NCBI GenBank assembly: GCA_031411495.1
Contig: JANOBD010000051.1
Span: 1-58,165, forward strand
Direction: 5' to 3'
Source of the DNA: JANOBD01 sp031411495
GTDB taxonomy: Bacteria; Planctomycetota; Phycisphaerae; Tepidisphaerales; Tepidisphaeraceae
DNA length: 58,165 nt
A model generated the notes under the pieces. It saw only the letters and a program-made list of their open reading frames with translations. It had not been told where the DNA came from and did not search any database. The translations under genes and the position numbers were made by a program. Shown piece by piece: positions 1 to 8,819 of this stretch. Within the stretch, counting starts at the first letter, position 1, and every line of letters starts with the position of its first letter.

Positions 1-866
1 CCGCGGCTGCGGACCATCAGTTCGTTCTCCGCCTGCTCGATGACACTGCCACCCACGTCGTTGTTGCTGCGCTGGAGGGCCATCATCACATCCGGCGTGC
101 TCAGGCCGAACGCCTGCAGGCGCTGCGGGTCGAGGATGACCTGGTATTGCTTGACGAAACCGCCAAGCGACACCACCTCGCTCACGCCCGCGACACTGGT
201 GAGCGGAAACCGCATGTACCAGTCCTGCAGCGAGCGCAAGGAAGCCAGATCCTGGTCGCTGCCGACAAGTGGCCTGCCATCCAGCGGACAAGTGCCCTGC
301 CGTTCGAACGCTCGGACGTGTTTGAGCAAGTCGCGCCGGCCCACGGGCGCATCGTCCTTGGACGCGTACCACTTGTCGGCTTCGACATCGTGCCAGATGC
401 CCTGCGGATGATCCGCGCAGTAGTGGCCGGGATAGAGAACGTACTGGTACACCCAGCCGAGCCCGGTCGCGTCCGGCCCGAGCTTGGGCTGAACATTGGC
501 GGGCAGACGATCGCGGGCGAAGTTTAAATACTCGAGCACGCGCGAGCGGGCCCAGTAGAGGTCCGTCTGGTCATCAAAGATGACGTACACGAACGACTGC
601 TCGAACATGCTGAAGCCGCGCACGTCCTTCGCGCCAGGCACTCCCAGGAGCGCGCTGGTAAGCGGATAGGTCACCTGGTCGTTCACCACCTGCGGGTTCT
701 GACCCGGATACTCTGTGGTGACGATCACCTGCACGTCTGAAAGGTCAGGCAGCGCATCCAGGCGGATGTGAAACGACGCCCACGCGCCCAGGATCGTGAG
801 GATGGCCGTCAACAGCAGGACCAGGAACTTATTTCGGACCGAGAGTTCGATGATGCGCGCGATCAT
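1..866 (-). CDS. cusA: CusA/CzcA-family heavy-metal efflux RND pump, N-terminal part (runs off the left edge)
   Basis: This is the inner-membrane proton-driven pump of a tripartite metal efflux system; only the first 288 residues are in the window. The reading frame is open to position 1 and begins at an ATG 28 bases after the cusB stop. The N-terminus (MIARIIELSVRNKFLVLLLT) is the typical cytoplasmic start and first membrane helix (about residues 12-32) of heavy-metal RND pumps, followed by the family blocks DALPDLSDVQVIV, YPLTSALLGVPG and FEQSFVYVIFDD. An insertion of roughly 50 residues (about 149-207) between the QYVLYP and LRSLQDWY blocks carries HYC, several His and a CPLDG motif; it is absent from E. 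coli CusA as I recall it. Metal specificity cannot be fixed from this part; copper is inferred from the neighbouring HMBD-bearing fusion protein and the nos cluster. Confidence 0.93.
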   Translation of the reverse strand, partial: MIARIIELSVRNKFLVLLLTAILTILGAWASFHIRLDALPDLSDVQVIVTTEYPGQNPQVVNDQVTYPLTSALLGVPGAKDVRGFSMFEQSFVYVIFDDQTDLYWARSRVLEYLNFARDRLPANVQPKLGPDATGLGWVYQYVLYPGHYCADHPQGIWHDVEADKWYASKDDAPVGRRDLLKHVRAFERQGTCPLDGRPLVGSDQDLASLRSLQDWYMRFPLTSVAGVSEVVSLGGFVKQYQVILDPQRLQAFGLSTPDVMMALQRSNNDVGGSVIEQAENELMVRSR

Positions 867-893
867 GTTGCGTCTACTTGTGAGCGACGGGGA

Positions 894-2714
894 CTACTTG
901 AAGCCGATCTTCTCGACGACTTCGCCGCACCCTTTCATTTCGGTGGCGTAATACGGGTTGGCGGTCTTTTCACTCTCCTGAATCCAGTCCGCGCCCGCCT
1001 CGTGAAACGCCATGGGACAATGGAATACGTAGACGGCCTTCGGCGACTCGCCCGAAAGATCGGCATGACGCGCCAGATCGATCACGGCTTTGCTCAGCGC
1101 GACGAATGCTTCACGTTGCTGCGCGATCGTCTTGCCATTCAGTGCCTTGGCCGACTCCGCGACGTGCGATGCGAGTTCGCTCCCCTGCCCGCTCCCGTGT
1201 GCGGTGGCCATGGAGGATGTATCGATGAGCGAACTGGCGTCGACCGGATCATCCGACGCCTGCCGCGCGCCGAGCTTTGCCGAGAGGTCGAGATAGGCGT
1301 GGAGGATCTGCATCGCGTGCGGAACCGGTATGCGCTGCGTCGGCGCGGTCGTTGCCGCGGCCGCCGGCGCCGATGGCTGAGTCGTCGCGGCAGGATGTCC
1401 CTGCATCCCCGCGAAGAGGTGCTTGGCCACCGCGTCTTTCAATCGGCTCTCGCTGTCGAGCAGGAACTGGCCGCTCGTGACGACATTTTCGCCCGCCGAC
1501 ACGCCGCTGATGACCTCGATCTCGTTTTCATTTCCTGAGGGACCGAGTGTGACATCGCGCGGCTCGAAGCGCCCGTCGCCGAGCGCAACGAACACCACCT
1601 GCCGTCGGCCGGTGTCAATCACCGCTTCACGCGGCACGAGGGGCGCTTCGCGATAGGTGTCTGCGAGAATTTCGACCGTGGCGAACATTCCTTCCCGAAG
1701 CGCGAGCTGCGGATTTTCGATCTGCACGCGAACCAGCGCCGTACGCGTCTGCGGATCGAGGTGCGGGTGGATAAAGAGCACTTTGCCGTCAAACACTTTG
1801 CCCGGCTGCGAGATGAACGTCGTGCGGACGGGCTGGCCGTCGCTGATCATCGACATCTCCTGCTCCGGCACCTGCGCATCGATCCACATTTCGTGTCGAC
1901 TGGCGAGCCGCATCACGAGGTCGCCGGCTTTGACGGCCGCACCCTCGTAAACCATCTTCGCGGTCATGTGTCCCTCAAGCGGCGCGAGGATCGGTACGGT
2001 TCGGGGCGCCGACTCGAGCTTCGCGAGCGACTCGATCTGTGCATCCTCCAAGCCGAATTGCTGCAGCTTGCGCCGCGAGGATTCCATCAGCTGTCGCGCG
2101 TTCGCGTCGGCAGATCGATCGACCTGCTGCCGGGCGGCGATCAGTTCGTCGATCGCGACGCTCAGCTCCGGGCTGTAGAGATCGAACAGCGGCTGGCCTT
2201 TGGTGATGACCATGCCGTCGATATTCGCGTAGAGCTTTTCGATCCAACCGTTGACGCGGAGATTGATGTCGCGGTGCAGCGGCTCGGGCTCTTCGAGATA
2301 GCCGACGACGCGGACGGATTGCATCACCGGCCCACGCACGACCGGGACCGTCCGCACGCCCATGTTCTGAACGACAACCGGATCGATCTGCAAGCCCAAA
2401 CTCGCATTGCCACTCTTCAGTGGCACCAGTTCCATGTGACAGATCGGACAGATGCCAGGCTCGGGCTGAATCACCTGCGGGTGCATTGCGCACGTCCAGA
2501 GGCCTTTCGACGGCAGCGGGTTCGTCGTTGGCGCGGTGCTGGAAACACGCGAAGGAGCGTGTTGCGCGGTGTTTACGCAACTCCCCAGCGCGAACCCGAT
2601 CACACCGATGCACGCGGCGGCGAGCCACGGCCAGCGGTTGGGATGCGGGGCTTCAACCTGCCGTTTGGCATATTCGGATACGGTTTCATTTTCCGCAGGG
2701 TTCGGGTGGCTCAT
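894..2714 (-). CDS. cusB: CusB-type membrane-fusion protein with heavy-metal-binding domains at both ends
   Basis: Periplasmic adaptor linking the RND pump to the outer-membrane channel, 606 aa. A membrane anchor spans about residues 29-45. A heavy-metal-binding motif of the YHS/HMBD type follows (WTCAMHPQV then CPICHMELVPL, Cys75 and Cys90/Cys93). The central part has the lipoyl/barrel-sandwich and beta-barrel blocks of RND adaptors (VNGWIEKLYANIDGMVITKG, LAPLEGHMTAKMVYEGAAVKAG). The last 150 or so residues resemble the DUF3347-type C-terminal extension and end in a second metal-binding-like stretch with FHCPMAF and KGCGEV. The ATG overlaps the cusC stop by four bases, so the two genes are translationally coupled. 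Family assignment is firm; copper as substrate is inferred. Confidence 0.93.
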   Translation of the reverse strand: MSHPNPAENETVSEYAKRQVEAPHPNRWPWLAAACIGVIGFALGSCVNTAQHAPSRVSSTAPTTNPLPSKGLWTCAMHPQVIQPEPGICPICHMELVPLKSGNASLGLQIDPVVVQNMGVRTVPVVRGPVMQSVRVVGYLEEPEPLHRDINLRVNGWIEKLYANIDGMVITKGQPLFDLYSPELSVAIDELIAARQQVDRSADANARQLMESSRRKLQQFGLEDAQIESLAKLESAPRTVPILAPLEGHMTAKMVYEGAAVKAGDLVMRLASRHEMWIDAQVPEQEMSMISDGQPVRTTFISQPGKVFDGKVLFIHPHLDPQTRTALVRVQIENPQLALREGMFATVEILADTYREAPLVPREAVIDTGRRQVVFVALGDGRFEPRDVTLGPSGNENEIEVISGVSAGENVVTSGQFLLDSESRLKDAVAKHLFAGMQGHPAATTQPSAPAAAATTAPTQRIPVPHAMQILHAYLDLSAKLGARQASDDPVDASSLIDTSSMATAHGSGQGSELASHVAESAKALNGKTIAQQREAFVALSKAVIDLARHADLSGESPKAVYVFHCPMAFHEAGADWIQESEKTANPYYATEMKGCGEVVEKIGFK

Positions 2715-4099
2715 GGCATTTTCTCCGTCGGCTGCGTGGTCGCTTCCTGCATGGCAGGTCCACTAAGTGTCTCGACATCCATGCCCGCCAGTGCTTCGAG
2801 TTCGGCGAGCATGCGCTCGCGCATCGTTCGCGCTTCGGCGGACATGAGCCGCACGTCCAGCAGCGTCCGCTGCGCGTCGATCAATTCCAGGTAGCTCCCC
2901 GTTCCCGCCGAGTAGCCGCGGCGCGCAAGTTCCACGGTCCGCTCGGCAAGCGGAATGATCTGCTCGGTGAATAGCGCGCCGCGGCGCTCGGCGTCGCGCA
3001 TCGCGAGGAGCGCGACCACAAATCGGCCGGCGCGATCGGCCTTCAGCTGCGCCGCCGTCGCCTGCACGCGCTTCAGGTCCTCGCGCGATTCGGCCACCAT
3101 CGCGCGGATACGCGGCAACTGCGTCGGCAGGACGATCGACGCGCCGATCGACTGCGCGATTGACCCGGTAAACGCCGCGGAAAGGTTGATTTCGGGAAAG
3201 TATTCCATCCTGGCACGCTCGATGGCGGCCGATCGACTCTGGGCGTCGTAGCCGAGCGCGACCAGCTCCGCATTGTTCGAGATGCCGGCCGACAGAAGCT
3301 GGTCGTCAGTGGCAGACAAGGCGCGTGGTTCGGGCATGTTCGTCGGCGGCGCCAGGGCGGCATTCGGCTCGCGCCGCAAGATGGCGTTGAGCGTTGCACG
3401 CTGCTGCGTAAGCGAGGCGCGGGCGGTGGCGAGCTCATTCTCTGCGAGGCGCAATTCGACATCGGCGCGGAGTTGCTCCTGCTGCGGCCCGCCGGCGCGC
3501 ACACGGCTCGCGGCCGTGTCGGAGACGAGTTTCAGCAGGTTCAGGTTCTGGTCCTGGATTCGGACGCGCTCGGCCTGCAGTGAATAGTCGGCCCACGCCT
3601 GCACCACGCGCATCTGCAAGTCGAACTTCGCGGCGCGGAAGCGCTCGCCGGCCGCCTGCGCGTCGTGCCACGCGATCTCGGCAGCGGCGTATGTTTTGCT
3701 CGGCAGCGCGGTCGGGTCCATCAGCCCCGCGCTGACGGTCGTGCGGTCGAACTGCTTCATCCGCTCGGAGGAGAACATGTAGTCGAATCCGAGTTCCAGA
3801 TTGGACGTCGGCCACGTTCCCGCCTGATCGATGCGGTGTACTGCCATCGCCCACTCGCGAAAACTCGCTTCGAGATCGCCATTCGCGAGGAACGCGGCAT
3901 GCAGGACGTCGTGCCAACCAGGCGCATCCGGAAGTACGGCTGGCGACGTCGTCGGCGCGCGGTTGTTGTAGCCGAATGTATCGGCGCTCGCATGGAGCTT
4001 GCGCACTTCCTCATCGGACGCTGCCGGCTTGGTGACGCAACCGCTCACCAGCAGGCCGATGGCGGACGCGGTCAAAGAGTATTTGAGAATGAAATGCAT
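2711..4099 (-). CDS. cusC: CusC/TolC-family outer-membrane efflux lipoprotein
   Basis: Outer-membrane channel of the tripartite metal exporter, 462 aa. I place the start at the ATG at 4099 because it gives a lipoprotein signal (MHFILKYSLTASAIGLLVSGC, lipobox LVSGC); the frame stays open further upstream but a longer start would invade the preceding gene and lacks a signal. The body shows two long alpha-helical repeats typical of outer-membrane efflux proteins, with motifs such as RVRAGGPQQEQLRADVELRLAE and RRGYSAGTGSYLELIDAQRT (the latter is a family hallmark). It overlaps cusB by four bases. The 122-base gap to the upstream anti-sigma gene could hold a second promoter. Confidence 0.92.
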   Translation of the reverse strand: MHFILKYSLTASAIGLLVSGCVTKPAASDEEVRKLHASADTFGYNNRAPTTSPAVLPDAPGWHDVLHAAFLANGDLEASFREWAMAVHRIDQAGTWPTSNLELGFDYMFSSERMKQFDRTTVSAGLMDPTALPSKTYAAAEIAWHDAQAAGERFRAAKFDLQMRVVQAWADYSLQAERVRIQDQNLNLLKLVSDTAASRVRAGGPQQEQLRADVELRLAENELATARASLTQQRATLNAILRREPNAALAPPTNMPEPRALSATDDQLLSAGISNNAELVALGYDAQSRSAAIERARMEYFPEINLSAAFTGSIAQSIGASIVLPTQLPRIRAMVAESREDLKRVQATAAQLKADRAGRFVVALLAMRDAERRGALFTEQIIPLAERTVELARRGYSAGTGSYLELIDAQRTLLDVRLMSAEARTMRERMLAELEALAGMDVETLSGPAMQEATTQPTEKMP

Positions 4100-4221
4100 G
4101 AGCGTCCACTTCACATAACGGACCGGCGGACCGGAAAGGTTCAATCTTGCCCGCGTTTCAGAACTGATTGCGCGAGCAAGGTAGAGCGCATCCGGCCGTG
4201 ACTGAATCGATGATCGTGTTG

Positions 4222-4917
4222 TTATGGGCGTTCGGCGCGGGTGCTGCCGGCGACTTCGGCAAGCCGCTCGATCGACAGCCTGCCCATCAGGCACGTCCAG
4301 ACGCCATTATCCTGACGCATCACCATGTTCACCTGATTCGACGAAGCGACAACATACCGCTCGCCCGAGATCATCCTCGCTTCGCCACTGGGCGAGCAGA
4401 TTTCCTTCGCATCTGCAACCGCGAGCATGACGGGAACGCCGTCGACCGTAAACGTCACGCAGCCAAGTTGCCGCTTGCCCACCTCGTGAACGCAGCACGA
4501 CATGACCGACATATTGCCAGGTGCGGCGAAATCGGGCGACTTGGGCCACTTCCTGTGGATTGCGGCGCGGGCTTCGTCAATCGACGAAACCGCCATCGTG
4601 TGATCCTGGTCCGCGACGGCGCGCTCGTAAATCGCCGCCATCTCCTGTGGCGACGCAGAGACCGGCTGTGCCGAAACCAGAAAGAGGTAGGCGGCCGCGA
4701 TCGATGCGAGAATGAGGAGCGCGGCAGCGGCGCGAAGGGGTGAAAGAAACGTGCCGATCCGCATCCGAAGCGAACGCTGGAGATGCTCGCCCGTCGCATC
4801 CGGCGGCAACAGCGCTTTGAGTTTGGCGTCGAACACCGACATGTTCAGCGGTTGCTCGCGCAGCTTCGCCAGCCGGCGGCTGATCGCCGAGACGTTGTCT
4901 TGGTTGGATGTCGGCAT
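4222..4917 (-). CDS. Putative membrane-anchored anti-sigma factor with Cys-rich C-terminal domain
   Basis: A 231-residue protein encoded 15 bases after the ECF sigma gene. The start at 4917 is chosen because a GGAGG sequence lies five bases upstream. The N-terminal 55 residues are charged and presumably cytoplasmic, one hydrophobic segment covers about residues 61-82, and the rest would be periplasmic. That outer part contains MSCCVHEVG, LGCVTF and KEICSP, giving four cysteines that could bind metal. No HXXXCXXC zinc motif of classical ZAS anti-sigma factors is visible, so the assignment rests on position and topology. Being between a sigma factor and cusCBA, it may sense metal or redox stress and release the sigma factor. 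Alternative: an unrelated membrane protein of the same operon. Confidence 0.7.
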   Translation of the reverse strand: MPTSNQDNVSAISRRLAKLREQPLNMSVFDAKLKALLPPDATGEHLQRSLRMRIGTFLSPLRAAAALLILASIAAAYLFLVSAQPVSASPQEMAAIYERAVADQDHTMAVSSIDEARAAIHRKWPKSPDFAAPGNMSVMSCCVHEVGKRQLGCVTFTVDGVPVMLAVADAKEICSPSGEARMISGERYVVASSNQVNMVMRQDNGVWTCLMGRLSIERLAEVAGSTRAERP

Positions 4918-4932
4918 AAGCGCCTCCACTGA

Positions 4933-5493
4933 TCAAATCAGCCCGGCCTGACGGGCGCGGGGCTCGAGAATCGACTTCAACATCGTGCGGCCCCGGTGGG
5001 CACGCGACTTCACCGTGCCGAGCGGGACGTTCATCACGGTTGCCGCGTCGGACTGATCGAGACCTTCTACGTCGACGAGAAGGAGCGTCCAGCGAATGTC
5101 CTCGGGCAACTCTCGCAGCGCGTCGATGATCTCCTGATCGCCCAAACGCTCGAGCAATTCATTCGCATCGCTCGGATCGATCTCCCCATCTCCATTTGAG
5201 TCCTCAGCTACGCTTTCGCTCACGTCGCAGAGGCGCACATCGTCCTTCTGTGATGATACGGAACGAATGTGGTCGATCCGCGCGTTGCGCAGGATCGTCA
5301 ATAGCCATGCGCGGGCATCCGTGCCTTCCTGAAACCGGTGAAGCGCTCGGAACGCCTTGAGCATCGTCTCCTGCGCCAGGTCATCTGCAGCAAAGCTGTC
5401 GCGCAGGAGCAGCCGGGCCGTCCGCACAACCGTGTCGCGGTGCGGCCAGAGCCATTCGTAAAACCGCCTGTTCGCTTCGTTCAGATCGATCAA
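4933..5493 (-). CDS. ECF-type RNA polymerase sigma factor with an EF-hand-like linker
   Basis: A 186-aa sigma factor with region 2 (about residues 8-80; LAQETMLKAFRALHRF, ARAWLLTILRNARIDHIR) and region 4 (about 115-175; LPEDIRWTLLLVDVEGLDQ, VPLGTVKSRAHRGR). The start codon is TTG, supported by GGAAGG seven bases upstream; no ATG fits. The linker between the two domains contains DSNGDGEIDPSD (residues 98-109), which matches the 12-residue EF-hand loop at positions 1, 3, 5, 6, 8, 9 and 12. It is the first gene of the sigma/anti-sigma/cusCBA series and diverges from the N2O operon. Target promoters are not known; control of the efflux operon is inferred from position. Confidence 0.92.
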   Translation of the reverse strand: MIDLNEANRRFYEWLWPHRDTVVRTARLLLRDSFAADDLAQETMLKAFRALHRFQEGTDARAWLLTILRNARIDHIRSVSSQKDDVRLCDVSESVAEDSNGDGEIDPSDANELLERLGDQEIIDALRELPEDIRWTLLLVDVEGLDQSDAATVMNVPLGTVKSRAHRGRTMLKSILEPRARQAGLI

Positions 5494-5638
5494 ATGTCGG
5501 CCTTCCGGGCCTCTTCTACTCTGAACGAGGATGACAGGGAAAATGGTTCAACGGGTCGAGAGGATTTTTACTGTTTTCAAGGGTGCCTGCCGTCCGAAGG
5601 TCTTCGCCCAGACATACCACGCAACAACCAGGGTGGTT

Positions 5639-5659
5639 TTCCTCGGGAGCCGCGAGGAA
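5639..5659. promoter_or_regulatory. Perfect 7-bp inverted repeat in the sigma/nos divergent region
   Basis: TTCCTCG (5639-5645) and CGAGGAA (5653-5659) are separated by seven bases. It lies in the 294-base divergent region (5494-5787) that must hold promoters for the sigma factor operon and the N2O operon. It could be an operator or an RNA hairpin; a short TTTT follows at 5666-5669. No canonical FNR box was found here. Function is a guess. Confidence 0.3.
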
Positions 5660-5787
5660 GTCCGCAGTTTTACCATAGGCATGGAGGGTTAAGGATTCTG
5701 CGGTTGATTGCCGCAGGCTTCAATTGGGGATTCACAAAGCGCCGATATATAGATATAACGATCCATTATTCCAGAAAGGTATCTTTT

Positions 5788-6684
5788 ATGGCCTCCTCCA
5801 CAACTTCACTCGCCAGGCATCTGGTGCCGTTCGCGGGACCGCTGTCGCTACTCGCGGTCGCCTTGTTCGGTGTGACGATTCCATTCGCCGTCGCCATGAG
5901 CGTGCCGAGCGAGCCGATGGTTGAGAAACAGCCTGCGACGATCGACGTGAGAATGGCCGCCCGCGGACATGAGGTGTTCGCAACGACGTGCATTGCCTGC
6001 CACGGTGCCGATGCGCGGGGTCTGGCCAATCTCGGAAAGGATCTGACGAGCGGGTTCGCGTCACAGGCCGACGATACGAGCCTAGTCGCAATGATCATGC
6101 GCGGCCGACAACCGGGAGAGCCCGGGCACACAGCTGCGTTGCCGATGCCGCCCAAAGGGGGTCGCGCGGACTTGATGCGTACGGACATTCAAGACGTCGT
6201 CGCCTACCTGCGAAGCCTGCAGAACCCCTCACGGTTGACCGAACCATTGCCGCCGCTCGAATTGCCCGCGGTCGCGTCTGGGCCAACGCCGGCGGCTTCT
6301 GAAAAGCCTGCGAACCCGGTCGCCTCCGAACCAACCTCATCGTCGAAAGCGCCGAGTTCTGTCGTTATGCAGGCCAACTTCAACCCGGAGGCGGCGGCGC
6401 GCGGGAAGCGGGTGTTCAACTCCTGTATTGCGTGTCACGGAAAGAACGGGAATGGCATGCCGAATCTCGGTGCCGATCTCGTCCACAGCACATTCGTCAT
6501 GAACAAAAGCGATCCGGAACTCATCGCGTTTATCAAGAAGGGAAGAATGCCGACGGATCCGGAAACCCGGCTCAAACTCACGATGCCTCCCAAGGGCGGC
6601 AACCCGGCGCTTAAAGACGAGCAGATTGCAGACGTCGTCGCGTATATCCGCTCGCTTCAAGTTGCCGAGACGGCGTCCCGTTGA
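5788..6684 (+). CDS. Di-heme c-type cytochrome, first gene of the nos operon
   Basis: A 298-aa exported cytochrome with two tandem cytochrome c domains. The chosen ATG is preceded by AGAAAGG and gives an N-terminal hydrophobic leader (about residues 11-37). Heme sites CIACHG occur at about residue 68 and again near residue 213; each domain also ends in the same MPPKGG motif, supplying the likely Met ligand, and then a DVVAYLRSLQ or DVVAYIRSLQ helix. The two halves therefore look like an internal duplication joined by a Pro/Ala/Ser-rich linker (about 155-195). It lies 50 bases before nosZ and probably hands electrons to NosZ, in the role of NosC1/NosC2 of other clade II clusters (inference). 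Confidence 0.9.
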   Translation: MASSTTSLARHLVPFAGPLSLLAVALFGVTIPFAVAMSVPSEPMVEKQPATIDVRMAARGHEVFATTCIACHGADARGLANLGKDLTSGFASQADDTSLVAMIMRGRQPGEPGHTAALPMPPKGGRADLMRTDIQDVVAYLRSLQNPSRLTEPLPPLELPAVASGPTPAASEKPANPVASEPTSSSKAPSSVVMQANFNPEAAARGKRVFNSCIACHGKNGNGMPNLGADLVHSTFVMNKSDPELIAFIKKGRMPTDPETRLKLTMPPKGGNPALKDEQIADVVAYIRSLQVAETASR

Positions 6685-6734
6685 TTCACAGAACTTACAC
6701 GCCGACAAGATCGGCATTGCGGAAAGGAAGTGCC

Positions 6735-8750
6735 ATGATGATGCGTCGCACACTCTACTCAGCGTTCGCGTTGCTCGCCGCCACGATCAGCGTTGCCCGC
6801 GCACAGGAAACCAAGCTCGATCTCAATTCGGGTCAGGTAAAACAGCTCCAGGACATTGCGGCAAAGCGGGGGCTCAACTTTGACGACCTGCTCGCAGGCG
6901 CAAAGACCTTCACGCCGTCCGGCGTCCATGACGAGTACATTACCTTCGCTTCTGGCGGACAGTCCGGACAGATCTTCGTCATTGGCGTGCCGTCCATGCG
7001 CCAACTCCGCACCATTGCGGTCTTCACACCCGAACCTTGGCAAGGTTATGGTTATGGCGTCGGAAACGATGTGATCAAAGGCGGCGATCTCGATGAGACG
7101 CATCCACTGACCTGGGGCGACACACATCACCCGGCGCTTTCGGAATCCGACGGAAGTTACGACGGGCAATTCCTTTTCATCGGCGACAAGGCCAACGCCC
7201 GGATGGCCGTCATCGATCTCAAGGACTTCGAGACCAAGCAGATCATCAAGAACCCGATCGCACTGAGCGACCACGGCTGCGGCTTTGTCACTCCCAACAC
7301 CGACTACGTCATCGAAGGCGGACAATACGCCGGCCCGCTCGGGATGACCTACGCGCCGATCACCGAGTTCAAGAAGTCGTATCGCGGCATGTGCACGATG
7401 TGGAAGTTCGATCGCGCCAAGGGCCGAATCGACAAGGACAAGTCATTCGCGCTCGAGTTGCCGCCATACCATCAGGATCTCTTTGACGCCGGCAAGCTCG
7501 CCAGCGACGGACTTCTCTTTGGCAACTCGTTCAACAGCGAGGCCGCGTACGGCGATATCGAAGACGGCAAGCCACCGCTCGAGGCGGCCGCCAGCCAGCG
7601 CGACACCGATTACCTGCACATCATCGACTGGAAGAAGGCCGAACAGCTCGTCAACAGCGGCAAGGCCGAAGTCATTAACGGATTCAAGGTGCTGCGCCTC
7701 CAGACGATGATCGAAGAAGGCGTCATCTACTTTCTGCCCGAGCCCAAGAGCCCGCACGGCGTGGACGTCACGCCCGATGGCGAGTTCGTCATCGTCAGCG
7801 GCAAGCTCGACCCGCACGTCACCGTCTTCTCGACCAAGAAGATACGCGAGGCGATCAAATCCGGCATCGTAAAGGGCAAGGACGAATACGGAGTGCCGAT
7901 CCTCGACTTCGATACCTGCAAGGAGGTGCAGGTCGAACTCGGCCTCGGGCCGCTGCACACGCAGTTCGACGACAAAGGCTATGCCTACACCTCGCTGTTC
8001 CTCGATTCGGCGATCTGCCGCTGGACACTGGGAGGAAGCTTTGCGAACAAACATCCTGAGCGCCCCTGGACCGTCGTTGGCAAGGCACCGATGCAGTACA
8101 ACATTGGACATCTCGTCTGTGCCGAAGGTGATACAGAATCGCCCGACGGCAAGTACATGATCGGGATGAACAAGTGGTCGGTCGATCGATTCTTCCAGAC
8201 CGGGCCGCTGCTTCCGCAGAACTTCCAACTGGTCGATATCGCCGAGGGTGGCGAGAAGATGCCAGTGATCTACGACCTTCCCATCGGTAACGGCGAACCG
8301 CACTACGCCCAGATGATCAAAGCCGACAAGCTCAAGCCCTTTGAAGTCTATCCGGAAATCGGCTGGAATCCGCAGACGAACGCTGTCGATCCGAAGGCGC
8401 CGATGCCGGGTGATGAAAAGGTTGTGCGCGAGAGTGACGGCAAGGTACACGTCTACGCGACGGTTGCGCGCAGTCACTTCAATCCTGAAAACGTCGAGGT
8501 CAACGAAGGCGACACCGTGGTCTGGCATCTGACGAGCCAGGAGCAGGCGCCCGATGCGACACACGGCTTCTGCATCGCCGGTTTCAATATCAATCTTTCG
8601 CTCGAACCTGGCGAGTACGAAGCGATTGAGTTCAAGGCCGATCGTGCGGGGACGTATCCATTCTACTGCACGGAGTTCTGCTCTGCGCTGCATCTGGAAA
8701 TGATGGGTTACCTGCAGGTCAAACCGAAGGCGGCCGCTGCAGCGAAGTGA
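6735..8750 (+). CDS. nosZ: Nitrous oxide reductase NosZ, clade II (Sec-exported)
   Basis: Periplasmic multicopper enzyme that reduces N2O to N2, 671 aa. The start at 6735 follows GGAAAGGAAG and gives a short Sec-type leader ending near ARAQE; there is no twin-arginine motif with the usual Tat context, which fits clade II enzymes. A seven-bladed propeller forms the first part and carries the CuZ ligand motif GDTHHPALSESDG (His131, His132). The C-terminal cupredoxin domain carries the CuA ligands in YCTEFCSALHLEM: Cys645, Cys649, His653, Met656. All expected ligand blocks I looked for are present, so the enzyme should be active if matured by the downstream nosDFYL products. Confidence 0.97.
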   Translation: MMMRRTLYSAFALLAATISVARAQETKLDLNSGQVKQLQDIAAKRGLNFDDLLAGAKTFTPSGVHDEYITFASGGQSGQIFVIGVPSMRQLRTIAVFTPEPWQGYGYGVGNDVIKGGDLDETHPLTWGDTHHPALSESDGSYDGQFLFIGDKANARMAVIDLKDFETKQIIKNPIALSDHGCGFVTPNTDYVIEGGQYAGPLGMTYAPITEFKKSYRGMCTMWKFDRAKGRIDKDKSFALELPPYHQDLFDAGKLASDGLLFGNSFNSEAAYGDIEDGKPPLEAAASQRDTDYLHIIDWKKAEQLVNSGKAEVINGFKVLRLQTMIEEGVIYFLPEPKSPHGVDVTPDGEFVIVSGKLDPHVTVFSTKKIREAIKSGIVKGKDEYGVPILDFDTCKEVQVELGLGPLHTQFDDKGYAYTSLFLDSAICRWTLGGSFANKHPERPWTVVGKAPMQYNIGHLVCAEGDTESPDGKYMIGMNKWSVDRFFQTGPLLPQNFQLVDIAEGGEKMPVIYDLPIGNGEPHYAQMIKADKLKPFEVYPEIGWNPQTNAVDPKAPMPGDEKVVRESDGKVHVYATVARSHFNPENVEVNEGDTVVWHLTSQEQAPDATHGFCIAGFNINLSLEPGEYEAIEFKADRAGTYPFYCTEFCSALHLEMMGYLQVKPKAAAAAK

Positions 8751-8819
8751 TCACGTTCATCTCTCTCGCGCAGGCAATGGGCGGGAGGGGTTTTGTTCGA
8801 AGCAGAAAGGGTCCACTCC

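Noticed and set aside
5704..5723. TTGA...TCAA resembling an FNR box upstream of the nos operon
   Set aside because: The half-sites are 12 bases apart; an FNR/CRP-type site needs six between TTGA and TCAA.
7443..8693. Minus-strand open frame of 416 codons opposite nosZ
   Set aside because: Antisense to well-conserved NosZ motifs and without any recognisable domain.
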